Part shown: piece by piece, positions 51,671 to 59,958 of the stretch
Layout: the number at the start of each line of letters is the position of its first letter
How positions within the stretch are numbered: the first letter of the stretch is position 1
From: Niveibacterium sp. 24ML
GTDB taxonomy: Bacteria > Pseudomonadota > Gammaproteobacteria > Burkholderiales > Rhodocyclaceae
Assembly: GCF_026586805.1 (NCBI RefSeq)
Contig: NZ_JAPFHA010000016.1
Span: forward strand, 1-64,000
Direction: 5' to 3'
Length of the DNA: 64,000 nucleotides
Notes under the pieces: generated by a model
Seen by the model: only the letters and a program-made list of their open reading frames with translations
Told to the model about the DNA's origin: nothing
Databases searched by the model: none
Translations under genes and position numbers: made by a program

Positions 51671-52207
51671 ATGAAGCTCCTATTCGAAATCTTTCCGGTT
51701 GTCCTCTTCTTCGTCGCCTACAAGTTCGCCGACATCTATGTCGCAACGGGCGTCGCGATCGCTGCAACCGTGCTCCAGCTTGGCTGGGCCTATTTCGCGC
51801 GCGGCAAGATCGAACCAATGATGTGGTTCACCTTTGTCGTGGTGGTCGTCTTCGGTTCGCTCACCCTATGGCTGCACGATCCGGCCTTCATCAAGTGGAA
51901 ACCGACCATCATCTACTGGGGCATGGCGCTCGCGATGGCCTTCACCCAATGGGTGATGCACAAGAACCCGATGAAAGCAGTGTTCGGCTCGCAACTGGAG
52001 ATGCCTGACCTTGCCTGGCAAAAGCTCAACTCATCGTGGATGGTTTTCCTTGCGGTCATGGGTGTGCTGAACATTGCCATCGCTTACAAGTATTCCGAGG
52101 ATATCTGGGTCAACTTCAAAATGTTCGGCGGGACGGGGCTAACCTTTCTGTTCATGATCGTCCAAAGCCTGATGATTGCCCGCTACCTGGATGAGGAAAA
52201 GAAGTAA
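51671..52207 (+). CDS. yciB: Inner-membrane septation protein A family (YciB/IspZ)
   Basis: 178 residues with five to six membrane segments. [18 protein letters not shown] at the start, [15 protein letters not shown], and [21 protein letters not shown] are family signatures. YciB affects cell-envelope synthesis and septation in enterobacteria. Its TAA overlaps the next ATG by one base (TAATG), the first link of the yciB-yciI-bolA-ppiC chain seen in many betaproteobacteria. Confidence 0.95.
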   Translation: MKLLFEIFPVVLFFVAYKFADIYVATGVAIAATVLQLGWAYFARGKIEPMMWFTFVVVVVFGSLTLWLHDPAFIKWKPTIIYWGMALAMAFTQWVMHKNPMKAVFGSQLEMPDLAWQKLNSSWMVFLAVMGVLNIAIAYKYSEDIWVNFKMFGGTGLTFLFMIVQSLMIARYLDEEKK

Positions 52208-52506
52208 TGCTGTATGCCCTGATTGGCGAAGACGCCCCCGACAGCCTTGCCAAACGCCTTGCAGTGCGCCCCGCTCATGTTGCACGGCTGCAGGTGCTGG
52301 CCGATCAAGGCCGGCTGGTTCTGGCCGGGCCGATGCCGGCGATCGATAGTCCTGATCCTGGCCCTGCTGGTTTCCTTGGCAGCCTGATCGTGGCCGAGTT
52401 TCCCAGCCAGGCTGACGCCCAAGCGTGGATGGACGCCGACCCTTACGTGACTGACGGCGTATTTGTGCGCACATCGGTGCGCCCCTTCAAGCGCACCCTG
52501 CCCTGA
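52207..52506 (+). CDS. yciI: YciI family protein
   Basis: 99 residues, single YCII domain: [29 protein letters not shown] at the start (His involved in the conserved His/Asp pair), [11 protein letters not shown] and [14 protein letters not shown] at the end. Dimeric alpha/beta ferredoxin-like fold; a role as a small enzyme or binder is suspected but not defined. Its TGA overlaps the bolA ATG (TGATG). Confidence 0.9.
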   Translation: MLYALIGEDAPDSLAKRLAVRPAHVARLQVLADQGRLVLAGPMPAIDSPDPGPAGFLGSLIVAEFPSQADAQAWMDADPYVTDGVFVRTSVRPFKRTLP

Positions 52507-52817
52507 TGACAGCATTGATCGACGAAATCCGCGAACGCCTGCAGGCGCTGCAACCGCTTGCGATCGACCTGCGCGATGACAGCGCGAAACACGCTGGGCA
52601 CGCCGGCGCTGCCGCAGGCGGCGGCCACTTCAAGCTGCGCATTACGTCCGCCGCGTTCGATGGTCAATCGCGGCTGGCGCGTCACCGCGAAGTGTACGCA
52701 CTGCTCGGCGATCTGATTCCGCACCGAATTCACGCGCTCGCCATCGACGCGCAAACCCCACTCGAATCCGAGTTACCCCGACGCATTACCAAACCAGAGG
52801 AACCCCATGAAAGCTAA
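52506..52817 (+). CDS. bolA: BolA family protein
   Basis: 103 residues. AKHAGHAGAAAGGGHFKLRITSAAFDGQSRLARHREVYALLGDLI holds the family core, shown here in parts: conserved His residues of HAGH and the RHREVYALL helix. BolA proteins bind [2Fe-2S] clusters with monothiol glutaredoxins and influence envelope and stress responses. The last 11 bases overlap the ppiC start, so the two are translationally coupled. Confidence 0.92.
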   Translation: MTALIDEIRERLQALQPLAIDLRDDSAKHAGHAGAAAGGGHFKLRITSAAFDGQSRLARHREVYALLGDLIPHRIHALAIDAQTPLESELPRRITKPEEPHES

Positions 52818-53616
52818 TCTCAGCCGACTGATCGTCGGTCTTGTCGCTGTTGCCATTTCGGCTGTCTCGGTTGCGCAGGACAAGGCGGCCGCAGCGGCCA
52901 AGCCGGGCGTGGTTGCCACCGTTAACGGCGTCGCCATCCCGCAGGCTCAAGCTGACCTCTTCATGCAGGAGCAAGCTCAGCGCGGCGCACCAGACAATGC
53001 TGAAGTTCGCGCCGCAGTGCGTGAAGAACTGATCCGCCGTGAAATCATTGCGCAGGAAGCGCGCAAGAAGGGTATCGACAAGTCGCCCCGTTTCCAGACC
53101 GCGATGCAGATGATGCAGCGCTCGGCCCTGGTGGGCGCCTACCTGGAAGACTGGGTCAAGGCGAATCCGATTCCGGATGCTGAAGTGAAGAAGGCCTACA
53201 ACGAACTGGTGGCCAAGGCCTCGAAGAAGGAATATAAGGCCCGTCACGTGCTGGTTGAGAAGGAAGACGAAGCCAAGGCCATCATCACCAAGCTCAAGGG
53301 CGGTGCCAAGTTTGCGGACCTGGCCAAGGCCAGCAAGGACACCGGCTCAAAGGACAGCGGCGGTGAACTGGGCTGGAATTCGCCTGACGCATATGTGAAG
53401 CCGTTTGGCGATGCATTGACCAAGCTTGAAAAGGGCAAGTACACCACCGAACCGGTCAAGACCGACTTCGGCTACCACGTCATCATGCTCGAAGATGTGC
53501 GTGACGCAACCCCGCCCCCGTACGATCAGGTCAAGGGCAACATTCAGCAGCGCCTGCAGCAGCAAGCCATTGAAAAGCAGATCAATGAGCTGAAGAAGAC
53601 CGCGAAGATCCAGTAA
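52807..53616 (+). CDS. Periplasmic parvulin-type peptidyl-prolyl isomerase
   Basis: 269 residues. Signal peptide to about residue 23 (LIVGLVAVAISAVSVAQ). An N-terminal SurA-N-like chaperone region (about 30-135) precedes the PpiC rotamase domain (about 135-235): YKARHVLVEKEDEAKAI, SKDSGGELGWNSPDAYVKPFGDAL and TDFGYHVIMLEDVR. Helps fold outer-membrane or secreted proteins. ATG 52807 is inside the end of bolA. An intrinsic terminator follows after 20 bp. Confidence 0.92.
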   Translation: MKANLSRLIVGLVAVAISAVSVAQDKAAAAAKPGVVATVNGVAIPQAQADLFMQEQAQRGAPDNAEVRAAVREELIRREIIAQEARKKGIDKSPRFQTAMQMMQRSALVGAYLEDWVKANPIPDAEVKKAYNELVAKASKKEYKARHVLVEKEDEAKAIITKLKGGAKFADLAKASKDTGSKDSGGELGWNSPDAYVKPFGDALTKLEKGKYTTEPVKTDFGYHVIMLEDVRDATPPPYDQVKGNIQQRLQQQAIEKQINELKKTAKIQ

Positions 53617-53635
53617 TTAGCAGTCAGCTTCAATG

Positions 53636-53660
53636 AAAACGGCCCGCAAGGGCCGTTTTT
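53636..53660 (+). terminator. Intrinsic terminator after the parvulin gene
   Basis: AAAACGGCCC (53636-53645), GCAA loop, GGGCCGTTTT (53650-53659), then T and GTTTT. It also lies at the 3' side of the convergent helicase gene and could act for both. Confidence 0.85.
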
Positions 53661-53683
53661 GTTTTGCGCGTAGCACAAGCCCT

Positions 53684-55642
53684 TCAAACGCTGGACGCCG
53701 GTGGCGGCAGTGCTTCAAGGAAGGCCACCGCATCGTCCGATCGGCGGGTGCGTGTCATCGGAGGCAGGCTCTGCCAGACACGCCGCCCGTAGGGTTTCTC
53801 GATCATGCGGGGGTCGCAGATCATCAGCACACCACGATCACGCTCGCTACGAATCAGGCGTCCGGCGCCTTGCTTGACGTTGATCACCGAACGCGGGAGC
53901 TGATAATCCATGAAGGGGTTACGCCCCTCGCCGCGCATCCACTCGATACGTGCGGCCAGCACCGGATCATCCGGCGGCGCAAACGGGAGCTTGTCGATCA
54001 CCACCAGCGACAAGGCATCGCCTGGCACATCGACCCCTTCCCAGAAACTCTGACTCGCAACCAGCACTGCGTTACCAAGCTTGCGAAAACGCTCCAGCAG
54101 TTCGCTGCGCGAGCCCTGCCCCTGCATCAGCAGCGGGAAGTCGAGGGCCTCACGTTCAAAACGCCCCTGCAGCAACTCGTTGATGCGCTGCATCGCGCGC
54201 AGCGAGGTGCATAACACGAAGGTGCGCCCCTGCGCAGCACGAATTGCAGGCATGGCAGCATCGACAACGGCTTCGACATAGCTCGGGCTGTTCGGATCCG
54301 GCATCCCCTCCGGGGCGTAGAGCAAGGCCTGCGTCGCGTAGTCGAAGGGGCTTCCCCAGACGGCGGTGCTGGGCGGCGGCTCCAGTGCGTCGAGGCCAAG
54401 CTCTTCGCAGTAGTGGCGGAAATCGCGCCCTACGGCCAGCGTCGCCGATGTGAAAATCCATGAGCGGGCGGTGCCTTCCAGCTGCTTGCGGAACAGGCCT
54501 GCGACATGAAGCGGCGTGGCGTTCAGCGCGGCGGACTGACTGTAGACCTCGGCCCAGCGGACGATCTCCGGCCCCGGCGGCATGCGCCAGCGCTGCAGCC
54601 GCTCGACCATTTCACTGGTTCTCTGCCAGCAACGTTCGAGCCCCTCCGAGCGTTTGGCCTGAGTCTCAAGCAGCGCGGCGAAGTCGGCGATTTCGTTTTC
54701 AACCGCGTCAAGCGCAGGATCCAGCCCTTTCAATGAACTCAGCTGATTCCAGCCAAGACGCTGGTTGTCACCAGAAAAGCTCAGGCGCAGGTCTCGTGCC
54801 GCTTTCTCCAGCGAGCGCGTTGCATCTTGCAGCGGCATGAAATCCTTGGCACTGGCGATAGCCTCGTTACGCGTGTCGCGCGCCAGATCAAGCAGCTGCC
54901 CGGTTGAAATGCTCTCGCCAAAGAACAGACTCGCGGTTTCGGGGAGTTGGTGGGCTTCGTCGAAGATGACGGTATTGCAGGCCGGCAGCAACTCTGCGAG
55001 CCCGGTGTCCTTCAACATCACATCAGCGAAGAACAGGTGGTGATTGACGACGACCACCTCGGCCTCCTGCGCGGCGCGGCGCGCAGCGAGCACGAAACAG
55101 TCCTTCACGTTCGGACAATCCTGCCCGAGGCAGTTGTCACGCGAGGAAGTGACTTGCTGCCACACCCCCGCGTCCTCCGACACGTCAGCGCATTCGGCCT
55201 TGTCACCACTTGCCGTGTGCTTGGCCCAGCGAACGATCTTGGGCAAATGCAGCGCATCGTCGCGCGTTGCGAAGCGCCCCTCACGCTGTGCACGCTCAAG
55301 GTGGTAGTGGCATAGATAATTCGCCCGCCCCTTGAGCAGGGCAACGCTGACCGGTACGCGGAGAGCGTCGCGCACTGCCGGCAGATCGCGATGAAAGAGC
55401 TGGTCCTGCAGGGTCTTCGTTCCAGTGGATACGATGACCTTGCCGCCCGACAGCAGCGCGGGCACAAGATAGGCGAAGGTCTTGCCGGTGCCCGTACCCG
55501 CCTCGGCAACCAATACCCGGTTGCCCTTGATGGCCTCTGCAATGGCCTGGGCCATCTCGAACTGCTGCGGGCGGGGGCGATAGCCGGCAATGCGCTGGGC
55601 AAGCGCGCCGTCATCGGCGAAATACGAGGAAAGTTCTTTCAT
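53684..55642 (-). CDS. DinG/YoaA-type ATP-dependent DNA helicase
   Basis: 652 residues, XPD-like superfamily II helicase. Walker A VAEAGTGTGKTFAYL, NYLCHYH plus DNCLGQDCPNVKDCF provide the four cysteines expected of the iron-sulfur cluster, VVVNHHLFF, and IFDEAHQLPETA is the DEAH box; the C-terminal part contains SFWEGVDVPGDAL and RLIRSERDRGV. 5'-3' unwinding of structured DNA such as R-loops and forks. Closer in length to YoaA (636) than to E. coli DinG (716). 65 bp after zapE in the same direction. Confidence 0.9.
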   Translation of the reverse strand: MKELSSYFADDGALAQRIAGYRPRPQQFEMAQAIAEAIKGNRVLVAEAGTGTGKTFAYLVPALLSGGKVIVSTGTKTLQDQLFHRDLPAVRDALRVPVSVALLKGRANYLCHYHLERAQREGRFATRDDALHLPKIVRWAKHTASGDKAECADVSEDAGVWQQVTSSRDNCLGQDCPNVKDCFVLAARRAAQEAEVVVVNHHLFFADVMLKDTGLAELLPACNTVIFDEAHQLPETASLFFGESISTGQLLDLARDTRNEAIASAKDFMPLQDATRSLEKAARDLRLSFSGDNQRLGWNQLSSLKGLDPALDAVENEIADFAALLETQAKRSEGLERCWQRTSEMVERLQRWRMPPGPEIVRWAEVYSQSAALNATPLHVAGLFRKQLEGTARSWIFTSATLAVGRDFRHYCEELGLDALEPPPSTAVWGSPFDYATQALLYAPEGMPDPNSPSYVEAVVDAAMPAIRAAQGRTFVLCTSLRAMQRINELLQGRFEREALDFPLLMQGQGSRSELLERFRKLGNAVLVASQSFWEGVDVPGDALSLVVIDKLPFAPPDDPVLAARIEWMRGEGRNPFMDYQLPRSVINVKQGAGRLIRSERDRGVLMICDPRMIEKPYGRRVWQSLPPMTRTRRSDDAVAFLEALPPPASSV

Positions 55643-55707
55643 GGAACGGCGGCGGCGGTGGTCGGCGATCTTAGCACGCTGACCGGCCGGCCACGCCCGC
55701 GCCCGCC

Positions 55708-56820
55708 CTAGACCGGGCGATGGCGCTCCATGAGATAGTCGCGCGAGCGCATTTCGATCAAGCGCGATACGGTTCGCGGAAATTCCTGCGCGTTCGGCCC
55801 CTCGCGATAGAGATCGTAGGCATCCGCGGCGGCACTGATGATCAGCTTGACGCGGCAGTCGTACAGCACGTCGACGAGCCAGGTAAAGCGCCGTGCCTCG
55901 TTACCCTGTTCCCGCGTCATCACCGGAACATCGGAAAGGAACAGCGTGTGGTAACGCCGCGCCAGTTCAAGGTAGTCGTTCTGTGAGCGTGGGCCACCGC
56001 AAAGGGTCGCAAAATCGAACCAGATTGCGCCGTCATGCAGGCGGACGGCCGGGATCGCGCGATCAAGCAACGCAATCTGCCCGGCGAGGCCCTTGGCGCC
56101 CGCAATTTGCTTGAATTCGTCTGCCAGTTGCTGGTCTGCCTCTGGCCCGGCGGGCACGATGTAGATGTTCATTCGTTCCAGCGCCCGCAAACGGTAGTCG
56201 GTACCGTGATCCACCTCCAGCACATCAAAGCGGCGTTTGATCAGGTCAATCGTCGGCAGGAAATTCTGGCGTTGGAGACCGTTGGGGTACAAGCCATCGG
56301 GCGGGTAATTCGATGTCATGACGAAGACCAGGCCGCGCTCGAACAAGGCATCAAGCAGCCGGCCAAGCATCATCGCATCAGCGATATCCGATACGTGGAA
56401 CTCGTCAAAGCACAGCAAACGGGTTTGCCGGGCAATGCGCTCAGCCACGCGCAATAGCGGGTCCGGTTCGTCCTTGAGGCTGCGCAGTGACTCGTGGACC
56501 TCGCGCATGAAGGCATGAAAGTGCACGCGGCGCTTGCGCTGGTACGGCACGGCATCGAAGAAGCAGTCCATGATGAAGCTCTTGCCCCGCCCGACGCCGC
56601 CCCAAAGGTAGACACTCCGGGGGGGATGCGGATTGAAGAGCATCTTGCGGATACGGGTTCGACGCACCGACTTGAAAGTCAGCAGATCGGTGTAGAGCGC
56701 TTGCAGGCGCGCAATGGCATTGCGCTGCGCGACGTCCGCCTTGTAACCCCGTGCCTTGAGCAAGGTTTCGTAGGAATCGCGGACGCCAAACTCCGGTACG
56801 TTCAGGGTGCGGTGCGGCAT
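55708..56820 (-). CDS. zapE: Cell division protein ZapE (AFG1-like ATPase)
   Basis: 370 residues, AAA+ ATPase of the AFG1 family. Walker A is GGVGRGKSFIMD; FHAFMREVHESL, Walker B LLCFDEFHVSD, and FVMTSNYPPDGLYPNGLQR (sensor region) are family signatures. ZapE acts at the constricting Z ring in E. coli. It follows lpd after a terminator, in the same direction, so it is likely transcribed from its own promoter. Confidence 0.94.
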   Translation of the reverse strand: MPHRTLNVPEFGVRDSYETLLKARGYKADVAQRNAIARLQALYTDLLTFKSVRRTRIRKMLFNPHPPRSVYLWGGVGRGKSFIMDCFFDAVPYQRKRRVHFHAFMREVHESLRSLKDEPDPLLRVAERIARQTRLLCFDEFHVSDIADAMMLGRLLDALFERGLVFVMTSNYPPDGLYPNGLQRQNFLPTIDLIKRRFDVLEVDHGTDYRLRALERMNIYIVPAGPEADQQLADEFKQIAGAKGLAGQIALLDRAIPAVRLHDGAIWFDFATLCGGPRSQNDYLELARRYHTLFLSDVPVMTREQGNEARRFTWLVDVLYDCRVKLIISAAADAYDLYREGPNAQEFPRTVSRLIEMRSRDYLMERHRPV

Positions 56821-56840
56821 GAGTTACAGAGAGAAAATGA

Positions 56841-56881
56841 AAACGGCCGTTCAGGGTCGATAGACCTGTGAACGGCCGTTT
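56841..56881 (-). terminator. Intrinsic terminator after lpd
   Basis: A 13-bp perfect outer stem (56841-56853 with 56869-56881), core AACGGCCGTT, extended by an imperfect inner stem around GATA. On the minus strand it is followed by TTTTCATTTT. It closes the TCA-cycle block. Confidence 0.8.
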
Positions 56882-56893
56882 GGTTGCCCGGCT

Positions 56894-58318
56894 TTAGAAG
56901 TGCAGCGAACGCTTACCCACCGCCAATGCGGCTTCGTGCATGACTTCAGACAAGGTTGGGTGTGCGTGGCAAATCCGCGCCATGTCTTCAGAAGAAGCAC
57001 CGAACTCCATTGCCACAACCGCCTCGGCGATCAACTCCGAGGCGTTGGTGCCAATGATGTGCGCGCCGAGGATCTGGTCGGTTTCGGCATGTGCAAGGAT
57101 CTTGACGAAGCCGGTGGTATCGCCCTGGCCAAGCGCACGACCGTTCGCCATGAACGGAATCTGCCCCGCCTTGAAGGGGATGCCGGCGCCCTTGAGTTCC
57201 TGCTCGGTGCGACCGACCCACGCGATTTCCGGCTGCGTGTAGATGACCCAGGGAATCGCGTCGTAGTTGCAGTGCCCCGCCTGACCGGCGATGCACTCGG
57301 CCACCATGACCCCCTCTTCCATACCCTTGTGGGCCAGCATCGGGCCGCGCACCGCATCGCCCACCGCCCAGACATTGCGCAGGTTGGCCGAGCAATGGTT
57401 ATCGACATCGATGCGACCACGCTCGTCGAGCTTCAAGCCGACCGCCGCGGCGTTCAGGCCATCGGTGTTCGGCGTGCGGCCGACCGCCACCACCAGCTTG
57501 TCGCATTCGAGGATCTGGTCGCCCTCGTCGTTCTCGTACTTGATGGCGACGCCCGACGCGCTGGTGACCACTTCCTTGATGTGCACGCCCAGATGGATCT
57601 TCAAGCCCTGTTTGTTGGTGAAGATCTTCCAAGCCTCCTTGGCCACTGCATGGTCCGCAGCGGCAAGGAAATCCGGCGCCGCTTCAAGAATGGTGACCTC
57701 GGAACCAAGCCGCTTCCACACGCTGCCCATTTCCAGGCCGATCACACCTGCGCCAATCACGCCCAAGCGCTTGGGCACTGCCTCGGTCTTGAGGGCGCCT
57801 TCGTTGTCGACGATGTGAACATTGTCGACCGGCACACCCGGCAAGTGCCGCGCGCGCGAACCGGTGGCGACGACGACATGCTTGGCGATGACATCGGCCT
57901 CGCCAACCTTCATCTTCCACATGCCCCCCGCATCCGCCACAAAACTGCCGTGACCCGGCAGGAAGGTGACCTTGTACTTCTTGAACAGGCCTTTGATGCC
58001 CTGGGTGAGTTGCGTGACGATGTTGTCCTTGCGGCGGATCATCGAGGGAACGTCGATCGACACGCCCTCAACCTTGATCCCATGCATCACGAAGGCATGC
58101 GTTGCGTGATCATAGAGTTCGGACGAATGCAGCAGCGCCTTCGACGGCACGCAGCCAACGTTCAGGCAGGTACCACCAAGGCGCGGTTCACCCTTGGGAT
58201 CGGCATACGGATTGGATTCGCAGCAGGCCGTCTTCAGCCCCAGTTGCGCCGCGCGGATTGCCGCCACATAGCCGGCAGGACCGCCGCCGATCACCAGTAC
58301 ATCGAATTCTTGAGCCAT
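56894..58318 (-). CDS. lpdA: Dihydrolipoyl dehydrogenase (E3)
   Basis: 474 residues. FAD-binding [16 protein letters not shown], redox-active disulfide C51/C56 in [16 protein letters not shown]-binding [34 protein letters not shown] and the C-terminal [16 protein letters not shown] with the catalytic His-Glu pair. Reoxidises lipoyl groups on SucB. It is separated from sucB by one small gene. Terminator directly downstream. Confidence 0.97.
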   Translation of the reverse strand: MAQEFDVLVIGGGPAGYVAAIRAAQLGLKTACCESNPYADPKGEPRLGGTCLNVGCVPSKALLHSSELYDHATHAFVMHGIKVEGVSIDVPSMIRRKDNIVTQLTQGIKGLFKKYKVTFLPGHGSFVADAGGMWKMKVGEADVIAKHVVVATGSRARHLPGVPVDNVHIVDNEGALKTEAVPKRLGVIGAGVIGLEMGSVWKRLGSEVTILEAAPDFLAAADHAVAKEAWKIFTNKQGLKIHLGVHIKEVVTSASGVAIKYENDEGDQILECDKLVVAVGRTPNTDGLNAAAVGLKLDERGRIDVDNHCSANLRNVWAVGDAVRGPMLAHKGMEEGVMVAECIAGQAGHCNYDAIPWVIYTQPEIAWVGRTEQELKGAGIPFKAGQIPFMANGRALGQGDTTGFVKILAHAETDQILGAHIIGTNASELIAEAVVAMEFGASSEDMARICHAHPTLSEVMHEAALAVGKRSLHF

Positions 58319-58336
58319 TGAGCGCTCCGATCTTGA

Positions 58337-58663
58337 TTACCCGGCGTTCTCGTCGGGTACGAATATCCAGCAGAGGAGGTAGGCCAGCACGCCCACCCCG
58401 CCAAAGAGGGCCATCAACACCCACAGCAGCCGCCAGATCCAGGATTCCACGCCGGTCATGCGGGCGATGCCACCACACACGCCACCAAGCCAACGATCAT
58501 CGCGCGAGCGGCGCAAGCCGTTGATCGCCGCGGAACTGACGGACGTGCCCGCCGCCGATGGTTCGCGCAGAAGGCGCGCCTTTGCAGCACCAAACTCGTC
58601 CTCGGACAAGGCACCAGACTCCTTGAGTTGGTGCAGCTTCGCGATTTCATCGGCAACGGACAT
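58337..58663 (-). CDS. SHOCT-PspC domain protein
   Basis: 108 residues. N-terminal SHOCT-like helix pair (IAKLHQLKESGALSEDEFGAAKARLL, residues 7-32), a linker, then a PspC domain (about 55-105): RWLGGVCGGIARMTGVESWIWRLLWVLMALFGGVG with a membrane segment. PspC-type proteins sense envelope stress with PspA/PspB; none of these partners is in the window. The gene lies between sucB (13 bp) and lpdA (18 bp) and is very probably co-transcribed with them. A TCA-enzyme link is not known. Confidence 0.85.
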   Translation of the reverse strand: MSVADEIAKLHQLKESGALSEDEFGAAKARLLREPSAAGTSVSSAAINGLRRSRDDRWLGGVCGGIARMTGVESWIWRLLWVLMALFGGVGVLAYLLCWIFVPDENAG

Positions 58664-58676
58664 AGGGTGTCTCCGG

Positions 58677-59921
58677 TTAGATTTCCAGCAGCAGACGTGC
58701 CGGATCCTCCAGTGCGTCCTTCATGGTGACAAGACCCAGCACTGCCTCACGGCCGTCAATGATCCGGTGATCGTACGACATCGCAAGATAGTTGATCGGG
58801 CGAATCACAACCTGACCATTCTCGACCACCGGGCGATCCTTCGTGGCGTGGATGCCGAGAATTGCGGACTGCGGCGGGTTGATGATCGGCGTTGAAAGCA
58901 TCGAGCCGAAGATGCCGCCGTTCGAGATCGAGAACGTGCCGCCGGTCAGCTCTTCAAGCGAGAGCTTGCCATCGCGCGCCTTGGCACCGAACTCGGCGAT
59001 CTTCTTCTCGATGTCCGCCAGGGTCATCTGATCTGCGTTGCGCAGGATCGGCACCACCAGGCCACGCGGCGAGCCCACCGCGATACCAATGTCGAAATAG
59101 CCGTGATAGACAATGTCACTGCCGTCGACCGAGGCGTTGAGCACCGGGTACTTCTTCAGTGCCGCCACGGCGGCTTTGACGAAGAAGGACATGAAGCCGA
59201 GCTTGACGCCGTGCTCCTTCTCGAACTTCTCCTGGTATTTCTTGCGCATTTCCATCACCGGCGCCATGTTGACCTCGTTGAACGTGGTCAGGATGGCGTT
59301 GGTGGCTTGCGATTGCAGCAGGCGCTCGGCCACGCGTGCGCGCAGACGGCTCATCGGCACGCGCTGCTCGGGTCGGTCTGCCAGAACGGCTTCAACCGCC
59401 ACCGGCATTGGCGGCTGCGGCAGTGCCGATGCCGTGGCGCCAACAGCCGGCAGGCTGGCCGGTGCAGCCGGTGCCTTGGTGACCGTATGGGTTGCCGAAC
59501 CCATTGCATCGGACTTCGTCACGCGCCCGCCAGGGCCGGTGCCTTGGACCGATGCGGGATCGACCCCTTTTTCCGCAAGGATCTTGCGGGCAGCCGGGCC
59601 CATGCCGGGCGCCGCCTGCGCGGCAGGAGCGGCCGCGGCGGCAACCGGCGCAGTGGCCACCGGCGCCGATGCGCCAGCCGTTGCCTCGGTGTCGATATGC
59701 GCAATGATGTCGCCGCTGGCGACGCTCGATCCATTGCCCAGCACGATCTTGACCAGCACGCCGGCGGCCGGCGCCGGGGTTTCGAGCACCACCTTGTCGG
59801 TCTCGATGTCGATCAGGTTTTCATCGCGGGCAACCGCTTCGCCCTCTTTCTTGTGCCAGCTCACCAGCGTCGCTTCAGACACCGATTCGGAGAGCTGCGG
59901 GACTTTTACTTCGATCAGCAT
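58677..59921 (-). CDS. sucB: Dihydrolipoyl succinyltransferase, E2 of 2-oxoglutarate dehydrogenase
   Basis: 414 residues. N-terminal lipoyl domain (1-75) with K43 in IETDKVVLE, an Ala/Pro-rich linker, the E3-binding domain (about 108-145) with [14 protein letters not shown] and [10 protein letters not shown], another linker, and the catalytic domain (about 185-414) with [17 protein letters not shown] and active-site [14 protein letters not shown]. Takes succinyl from SucA to CoA. Lies 37 bp behind sucA in one operon. Confidence 0.97.
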   Translation of the reverse strand: MLIEVKVPQLSESVSEATLVSWHKKEGEAVARDENLIDIETDKVVLETPAPAAGVLVKIVLGNGSSVASGDIIAHIDTEATAGASAPVATAPVAAAAAPAAQAAPGMGPAARKILAEKGVDPASVQGTGPGGRVTKSDAMGSATHTVTKAPAAPASLPAVGATASALPQPPMPVAVEAVLADRPEQRVPMSRLRARVAERLLQSQATNAILTTFNEVNMAPVMEMRKKYQEKFEKEHGVKLGFMSFFVKAAVAALKKYPVLNASVDGSDIVYHGYFDIGIAVGSPRGLVVPILRNADQMTLADIEKKIAEFGAKARDGKLSLEELTGGTFSISNGGIFGSMLSTPIINPPQSAILGIHATKDRPVVENGQVVIRPINYLAMSYDHRIIDGREAVLGLVTMKDALEDPARLLLEI

Positions 59922-59958
59922 TTTGTGTTTCCCTCTTTGTTCGTTCAGACGCGCGAGC

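Noticed and set aside
56900-58321. 473-codon plus-strand frame opposite lpdA
   Set aside because: Exact antisense shadow of dihydrolipoyl dehydrogenase.
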